NCBI GenBank assembly: GCA_016295375.1 | Contig: JAEDLI010000117.1 | Location: 1-6,476, forward strand | Reading direction: 5' to 3' | Length of the DNA: 6,476 bases | Source of the DNA: Fibrobacter sp. | GTDB taxonomy: Bacteria > Fibrobacterota > Fibrobacteria > Fibrobacterales > Fibrobacteraceae | Part shown: in pieces, positions 1-3,617 of the stretch | Layout of the letters: every line of letters starts with the position of its first letter | Position numbering within the stretch: the stretch's first letter is position 1 | Notes under the pieces: generated by a model | Database searches by the model: none | What the model was told of the DNA's origin: nothing | Seen by the model: only the letters and a program-made list of their open reading frames with translations | Position numbers and translations under genes: made by a program

Positions 1-1
1 A

Positions 2-1729
2 TCTGTTGCGGGCCATTTCTATGGCCGCGGCTCTATAGTCTTCTTCGGAGATTCGATCGGGTCCCCAGACCACCACCTTGTTCCTGCCGGATTCCTTGCC
101 CTCGTACAGGGCCTTGTCCGCCATCTGGATGCTGCGGTCGGCGCCAAGGCGACCGTCGTACTTGGAAACGCCCAGGGTGATGGTGACGTTGATGAGAAAA
201 TCGGCGTGCTTGATGGACTGTTCTTCCACCTGCTTGCGGAACCGCTCAGCCACAACGGCAGCTCCGTCCAAGTCGGTCTCGGGGAGTAGCACCAAAAATT
301 CTTCGCCGCCGTAGCGGCCCACGATGTCGTAGTTCCGCAACATCCCGCGGATGGTCTGCGCCACCGATTTCAACACCTCGTCGCCACAGGCGTGTCCGTA
401 GGTGTCGTTGATTCTTTTGAAATGGTCGATGTCAATGAACACAAAGCAGAAGGGCTTGTGGGACCTGGAAATGCGGCTGACCTCGTTTTCGATGCACTCG
501 TGAATGTTCCGGCGGTTGGGTAGCCCGGTCAGTTCGTCGGTCCTGGACATGATGCGAAGTTTCTTGTTGGCCTCTTCCAGTTCTTGGGTTCTTTCGGCGA
601 CTTCTTGTTCCAGGAGTTCTCTGTGGGACTGCAATTCCTTGAACTGCCGTCTGATGGTCTCGTGCATCAGGTTGAACGCCTTGGAAAGCTGGCCCACTTC
701 GTCGTTACGCCGGTCAAACCTGATTTCGGGGGCGTCTATGTTGTCGTCGGTAATCTTTTTCATGTGGACAATCAGCTTGTTCAAGGGTTTGCCCAAGATG
801 AGGAACATCCAGAAGGAAATAAGGCAGGTGACAACGATGGTTCCTACAAGGAAAAGCATACTGGACTGCTTGATGGCCGACGCCATGTCTTCGATCTCAT
901 TGCGGGGTTGCAGGGAAAGCAGGCCGAACTGGAAAGCGTGGCTGTATTCGTAATTGACAAGGTATTCGTTGCCGTTCTTGAGCTTGACGAATGTGGGTCC
1001 CGGAGTTTCAAATCTCTGGGGCTGGAAATTTTCGAAGCCGAGTTCCGTAATGTTCATCCGCTTGCGGCCGGTTTCCTTGAAACTGGGCAGGTACAGAATC
1101 TCGCCTTTTTCGGAGATGGCTATAACAAACCCGTTCTTGCCCACCTTGCAGTCGGCAAAGTATTTTTCAAGACGCTTGAAAGAGAAATTAGCAAGCAGGA
1201 TACCCTTTTCTTTCCCGTCCCCGATAACTTCAGACGCAAAAATGCGGGTGGGCATGGAGTGGTCGTCTTCGATGCTCCAGGGGCTAAAGTAGGAATTGTG
1301 CTTGGGAATTCTGGAAATGTCGAAATGGAGCTGGACTTTTTCGTCGGCGAAATCGTTTTGCCTTTCACAAATCAGGTTGTTTTCGTCGTCGTAGAGGTTG
1401 ATGGTCTCGTCGTCATTGAACAGGGAGGCGATGTTGTCGCTGTTGATGTAGGCGCCCGCGATGGAGGAGTCCAAACTCTGGATTTCGGTGGTGTGGGTAA
1501 GGAAGATGATACGGTTGGCGAAAAGACGGATGTCGGTGTTTGCCGCAATGACCATTTGCCGCAGCTGGGTGCGGTTGTTGTCGCTGCTCCAGCCGATTAG
1601 AGACTTTATTTGACCCCGAACAAAGAAGAAAATACTGATAGAGGCGATCAATACCGTAGCAAGAATCAGGAGCAGCAAACTCTTGAAAATGGTGCTTTGG
1701 GAAAACTTGACAGCTCTGGCTTCTTTCAT
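2..1729 (-). CDS. Membrane-bound diguanylate cyclase, Cache-like sensor / HAMP / GGDEF (3' end outside window)
   Basis: Predicted to make the second messenger c-di-GMP from two GTP in response to a signal sensed outside the inner membrane. My translation gives 576 residues with no stop before the window edge. In order: TM1 (about 17-37); an extracytoplasmic region (38-288) resembling a double-Cache domain, with a GKNGFVIAISEKGEILYLPS stretch at 198-217; TM2 (about 290-312); HAMP (about 313-365); a coiled-coil signalling helix (about 357-393); and GGDEF (about 394-554). The active site looks intact: DELTGLPNR at 398-406, metal-binding D433 in FIDIDHFK, N441, D450, and GGEEF at 474-478. The product-inhibition I-site RxxD (R465, D468) sits five residues before GGEEF. 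The start is well fixed: an in-frame TAA lies six codons upstream (1745-1747), with no alternative start between. No Shine-Dalgarno is visible. The GGDEF domain is complete, so only a short C-terminal tail should be missing, unless a further domain follows. The physiological signal cannot be read from the sequence. Confidence 0.95.
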   Translation of the reverse strand, partial: MKEARAVKFSQSTIFKSLLLLILATVLIASISIFFFVRGQIKSLIGWSSDNNRTQLRQMVIAANTDIRLFANRIIFLTHTTEIQSLDSSIAGAYINSDNIASLFNDDETINLYDDENNLICERQNDFADEKVQLHFDISRIPKHNSYFSPWSIEDDHSMPTRIFASEVIGDGKEKGILLANFSFKRLEKYFADCKVGKNGFVIAISEKGEILYLPSFKETGRKRMNITELGFENFQPQRFETPGPTFVKLKNGNEYLVNYEYSHAFQFGLLSLQPRNEIEDMASAIKQSSMLFLVGTIVVTCLISFWMFLILGKPLNKLIVHMKKITDDNIDAPEIRFDRRNDEVGQLSKAFNLMHETIRRQFKELQSHRELLEQEVAERTQELEEANKKLRIMSRTDELTGLPNRRNIHECIENEVSRISRSHKPFCFVFIDIDHFKRINDTYGHACGDEVLKSVAQTIRGMLRNYDIVGRYGGEEFLVLLPETDLDGAAVVAERFRKQVEEQSIKHADFLINVTITLGVSKYDGRLGADRSIQMADKALYEGKESGRNKVVVWGPDRISEEDYRAAAIEMARNR

Positions 1730-1804
1730 GGTTGAGCTACGAATTTAACAAAATGAAGGGGCTGACGCTAGAGAGATGTCCCTTTTTTTACACCACGGCA
1801 CGTC

Positions 1805-1823
1805 TAACGCATAAAATGCGTTA
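1805..1823. promoter_or_regulatory. Perfect palindrome TAACGCAT-AAA-ATGCGTTA, candidate operator
   Basis: Two 8-bp arms (1805-1812 and 1816-1823) are exact reverse complements around a 3-nt AAA centre. The 19-bp size and symmetry fit a dimeric helix-turn-helix regulator site. No U-tract follows immediately on either strand, which argues against a terminator. The half-site TAACGC recurs at 1852-1857. It lies 76 nt upstream of the cyclase start and 128 nt upstream of the lipoprotein start, so it could affect either gene. The binding protein is unknown. Confidence 0.45.
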
Positions 1824-1868
1824 AATGAAAATTGTGAGCCTTATCAAGTCCTAACGCTCTTTTTTGGG

Positions 1869-1902
1869 AATATAACCAAATCGTTTCCCTTTTAGTTATA
1901 TT
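1869..1902. repeat. Inverted repeat AATATAAC-N18-GTTATATT upstream of the DUF3332 gene
   Basis: Arms at 1869-1876 and 1895-1902 are exact 8-bp reverse complements with an 18-nt spacer. Just outside them GGG (1866-1868) and CCC (1906-1908) could extend the pairing if three extra bases on the right are looped out. It lies 50-83 nt before the lipoprotein start, where promoter or operator elements are expected. It could be a regulator site, a weak 5' leader hairpin, or chance in AT-rich DNA. Confidence 0.3.
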
Positions 1903-1935
1903 TTTCCCGTCGTAATTACGATAAACTCAATCCTT

Positions 1936-1941
1936 AAGGAG
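1936..1941 (+). promoter_or_regulatory. Strong Shine-Dalgarno AAGGAG for the DUF3332 gene
   Basis: AAGGAG ends 10 nt before the ATG at 1952, with an A-rich spacer. It is the only strong ribosome binding site at a gene start in the window; neither the cyclase start nor the sua5 start has one. It is partly embedded in a perfect 10-bp palindrome, TCCTTAAGGA (1931-1940). Confidence 0.85.
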
Positions 1942-1951
1942 TAATAAAAAA

Positions 1952-2389
1952 ATGAAAAAAGGTATCGCTACCCTTCTCGCTGCCGGCATGATCGTTCTCT
2001 CCGGCTGCTACGGCTCTAACGCCTGCTTCAACAAGCTCCATGACTGGAACGGCACCCTGGGTGACAAGTGGATCAACTCTATCGTCCACTTCTTCATGAT
2101 GTGGATTCCGGTGTACGGCATCTGCTTGTTCCTGGTGGACGGCCTGGTTCTCAACACCATCGAATTCTGGACCGGCTCCAACCCGCTGGCTTCTGGCGAT
2201 TCCTACCATGAAACCGACGCTCAGGGCAACTCCATCGCCGCCGTGAAGAACGCCGATGGCACCATGTCCGTCGAAGTGACCGCCGCCAACGGCGAAAAGG
2301 CCAACCTCACCCTCCAGCGCGACGAAAACGTTGTCCGCGCTCTGGACGCTGAAGGCAATCTGGTTGCTCAGTACGAAATCGAAAAGTAA
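1952..2389 (+). CDS. DUF3332 family lipoprotein with one additional membrane segment
   Basis: A 145-residue protein of unknown function. It begins with a lipoprotein signal peptide: KK at 2-3, a hydrophobic core, and lipobox LSGC with the lipidated Cys at 19. Residues 21-80 match my recollection of the DUF3332 signature: a DWNGTLGDKWINS-like segment, a hydrophobic stretch (about 44-65) containing IPVYG, then LVLNTIEFWTGSNP. The C-terminal half (85-145) is polar, with strand-like alternation (ADGTMSVEVTAANGEKANLTLQ) that suggests a small beta domain. Mature protein should be lipid-anchored, with the second hydrophobic segment in or against the membrane. A strong Shine-Dalgarno and a narrow set of C-ending codons (AAC, GGC, ATC, TTC) suggest high expression. 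The gene is monocistronic, followed by its own terminator and divergent from the cyclase. The family assignment is from remembered motifs, not a search. Confidence 0.9.
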   Translation: MKKGIATLLAAGMIVLSGCYGSNACFNKLHDWNGTLGDKWINSIVHFFMMWIPVYGICLFLVDGLVLNTIEFWTGSNPLASGDSYHETDAQGNSIAAVKNADGTMSVEVTAANGEKANLTLQRDENVVRALDAEGNLVAQYEIEK

Positions 2390-2412
2390 TTCTACTACTT
2401 GAGATTACAACG

Positions 2413-2447
2413 AAGGGCTTCGGTATTTACCGAGGCCCTTTGCTTTT
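2413..2447 (+). terminator. Rho-independent terminator after the DUF3332 gene
   Basis: A 12-bp stem (2413-2424 with 2429-2440, one G-U pair) closes a 4-nt ATTT loop and is followed by TTTGCTTTT. It begins 24 nt after the lipoprotein stop codon. Read on the minus strand the same hairpin has no T-run after it, so it should act only on plus-strand transcripts. Confidence 0.88.
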
Positions 2448-2453
2448 CCCCAT

Positions 2454-2494
2454 GTCATCCTCGATCAACTCAGGAGCGTAGCGATTGAGACGAG
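2454..2494. repeat. Degenerate GTCATCCTCG-headed hairpin element, copy 1
   Basis: It begins with GTCATCCTCG, identical over 10 nt to the head of the second copy 66 nt downstream. Imperfect pairing brings CTCG (2460-2463) and TCAA (2465-2468) opposite TTGA (2485-2488) and CGAG (2491-2494), with bulges. This resembles the GTCATCC...GGATC intergenic elements I recall from several bacterial genomes; membership is an inference. It lies between convergent genes, a typical place for such repeats. Confidence 0.4.
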
Positions 2495-2519
2495 AGAGAA
2501 TGCGCATTTGCCCCTCCAC

Positions 2520-2543
2520 GTCATCCTCGCGCAGGCGAGGATC
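2520..2543. repeat. GTCATCCTCG hairpin element, copy 2, just after sua5
   Basis: It begins with GTCATCCTCG (2520-2529) and folds into a perfect 8-bp stem (2523-2530 with 2535-2542) around a GCAG loop. It starts about 12 nt past the sua5 stop codon in the minus-strand transcript. No T-run follows on that strand, so it is not a classic intrinsic terminator, though it could protect the mRNA 3' end. It ends in a GGATC-type sequence, like the dispersed intergenic repeats mentioned for copy 1. Confidence 0.5.
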
Positions 2544-2554
2544 TATGTGCTTTA

Positions 2555-3517
2555 CTAAAACTTCTTGATGCTTGCTCGCCGCAGCCTGTCGTTCAGCGCC
2601 ATCCCAAGTCCTGTATCTGGAATGGGGTCCACCAGAATCAGGTCGTATTCAGGCCTGTCCAGTTCGTGCATCAGGGCGTATAGCTTGGCGGTGGCTTCCA
2701 CCAGGTCGCTTGTTTTAGACAAATTAACGGTTGCTGGAATCGGACCTTCTGTCGTCCCGAATGCAATTCTCACGGTTCGGGTTGGCAACTTGTAGTCTTT
2801 TTTTATTGGCCCATAATATAGCGGAACCTGTGGCCTGTAGTGGGTATCCAACTGTCCGGGCGCCGCCATGGGTTTGCCGGGTTTGGAGCTGGAAATGCCT
2901 AACGCCACCTTCCCGAGAACCCGCTCCACCATTTCGGCGGTGACGGCGCCCGGTCGAAGGATTGTGGGCGTCTCGTTCAACAGGGAAATGATGGCGCTCT
3001 CTACGCCCACCTGGCACGGCCCGCCATCGACAATGCCTGCGATGCGTCCGCTCAGCTGTTCGGCCACATGCATAGCCGTCGTCGGGCTCACATGCTTGAA
3101 AAGGTTCGCGCTAGGTGCGGCCAAGGGAAGGTTTGACTTCCGGATAATTTCTTGTGCTACCGGGTGCGACGGGAACCGCACCGCCACCGACGGAAGCCCG
3201 CTGGTGGCCAGGTCCGGAATGCAGTCCTTCTTAGGAAGCACCAGCGTCATGGGCCCGGGCCAGTAGGCCTCGGCCAGCTGGTAGGCGGCATCGGGAATAT
3301 CCCTGGCCACGTCGGCCAGCTGCTTGATGTCGCAGATATGGACAATCAGGGGGTCGAAGGTGGGGCGTTCCTTGGCGGCAAAAATCTTTGCCAGGGCATC
3401 GGGATTGTACGCGTTTCCCGCAAGGCCATAAACCGTTTCGGTAGGGATGGCCACCACCTGGCCGTCCTGCAATAGCCGGACCGCCTCGTCAACACTTGTC
3501 CAGGGAGGAAATAGCAT
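2555..3517 (-). CDS. sua5: Threonylcarbamoyl-AMP synthase, Sua5/YrdC family, long Sua5 form
   Basis: Forms L-threonylcarbamoyl-adenylate from threonine, bicarbonate and ATP, the first step of t6A37 modification of ANN-decoding tRNAs; TsaD and its partners then transfer the group to tRNA. Cytoplasmic. At 320 residues it has both the YrdC catalytic domain (about 8-200) and the C-terminal Sua5 domain (about 232-320) that short TsaC proteins lack. Visible motifs: PTETVYGL (25-32), KER (K49, R51), WPGPMTLVL (86-94), APSAN (134-138, the SxN motif), DGGPCQVGVES (164-174), LRPG (187-190), the interdomain linker APGQLDTHYRP (219-229), and a C-terminal GLGMALNDRLRRA. Position 175 is Ala where Thr is common (ESTV/ESTI). 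The start is fixed by an in-frame TGA at 3527-3529, with ATG as the first ATG after it. No Shine-Dalgarno is seen. It lies 100 nt downstream of the DUF349 gene on the same strand, so cotranscription is possible. Confidence 0.95.
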   Translation of the reverse strand: MLFPPWTSVDEAVRLLQDGQVVAIPTETVYGLAGNAYNPDALAKIFAAKERPTFDPLIVHICDIKQLADVARDIPDAAYQLAEAYWPGPMTLVLPKKDCIPDLATSGLPSVAVRFPSHPVAQEIIRKSNLPLAAPSANLFKHVSPTTAMHVAEQLSGRIAGIVDGGPCQVGVESAIISLLNETPTILRPGAVTAEMVERVLGKVALGISSSKPGKPMAAPGQLDTHYRPQVPLYYGPIKKDYKLPTRTVRIAFGTTEGPIPATVNLSKTSDLVEATAKLYALMHELDRPEYDLILVDPIPDTGLGMALNDRLRRASIKKF

Positions 3518-3520
3518 TTT

Positions 3521-3541
3521 CAGTCGTCAGTTTTCAGTTGT
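3521..3541 (+). repeat. Three tandem CAGTNNT heptamers abutting the sua5 start
   Basis: CAGTCGT, CAGTTTT and CAGTTGT run back to back from 3521, ending in GAG at 3542-3544. In the sua5 transcript they read ACAACTG, AAAACTG, ACGACTG and stop three bases before the ATG. They therefore occupy the place of a ribosome binding site and supply the in-frame TGA that defines the start. They pair loosely with the opposite-facing heptamers at 3574-3608. Confidence 0.65.
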
Positions 3542-3573
3542 GAGCATTGCGAATTTCAAGACGTTCTTATCCA

Positions 3574-3608
3574 AAATCTCACAACTCATAAATCACAACT
3601 CAAAACTC
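3574..3608 (-). repeat. Five tandem degenerate GAGTTNT heptamers
   Basis: On the minus strand the units read GAGTTTT, GAGTTGT, GATTTAT, GAGTTGT and GAGATTT in exact 7-nt register; two units are identical and all start with GA. They face the CAGTNNT heptamers at 3521-3541. As a result 3529-3543 and the reverse complement of 3593-3607 match at 14 of 15 positions, and AGTTGTGAG (3536-3544) pairs perfectly with 3578-3586. The stretch fills most of the gap between the DUF349 gene and sua5. Similar short heptamer repeats are known in cyanobacterial intergenic DNA; any link is only by analogy. Confidence 0.65.
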
Positions 3609-3617
3609 TCACGCCTC

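Larger units (their letters stand above)
1730..1951. promoter_or_regulatory. Divergent intergenic region between cyclase and DUF3332 lipoprotein genes
   Basis: This 222-nt AT-rich gap must hold the promoters of both flanking genes, which point away from each other. I found no convincing -35/-10 pair on either strand; TATA-like hexamers at 1871-1876 and 1896-1901 lack a partner at proper spacing. The gap contains two perfect 8-bp inverted repeats (listed separately), a recurring TAACGC hexamer and T-rich runs at 1783-1789 and 1860-1865. The regulatory role is inferred from position only. Confidence 0.5.

Noticed and set aside
584..1600. A 338-codon open frame on the plus strand
   Set aside because: It is antisense to the diguanylate cyclase, whose full domain series and catalytic motifs read cleanly on the minus strand; the plus-strand product has no recognisable motifs.
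1860..1922. Sigma-70-type promoter for the lipoprotein gene
   Set aside because: TATA-like hexamers exist but none has a TTGACA-like partner at 16-18 nt; not firm enough to annotate.
1730..1951. A c-di-GMP riboswitch between the cyclase and lipoprotein genes
   Set aside because: I looked because of the neighbouring cyclase but saw no GEMM-type conserved segments or two-stem layout.
1934..2209. A 91-codon minus-strand open frame over the lipoprotein gene
   Set aside because: It lies opposite a gene with a strong Shine-Dalgarno, lipobox and family motif, and has no supporting features itself.
2523..2542. Intrinsic terminator for sua5
   Set aside because: The stem is good but no T-run follows on the minus strand, so it is listed as a repeat/hairpin only.
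2868..3475. Plus-strand open frames opposite sua5
   Set aside because: Shadows of a well-conserved enzyme gene on the minus strand.
3521..3608. Possible CRISPR array in the repeat-rich spacer
   Set aside because: Units are 7 nt with no spacers between them and there are no cas genes; it is a short tandem repeat tract.
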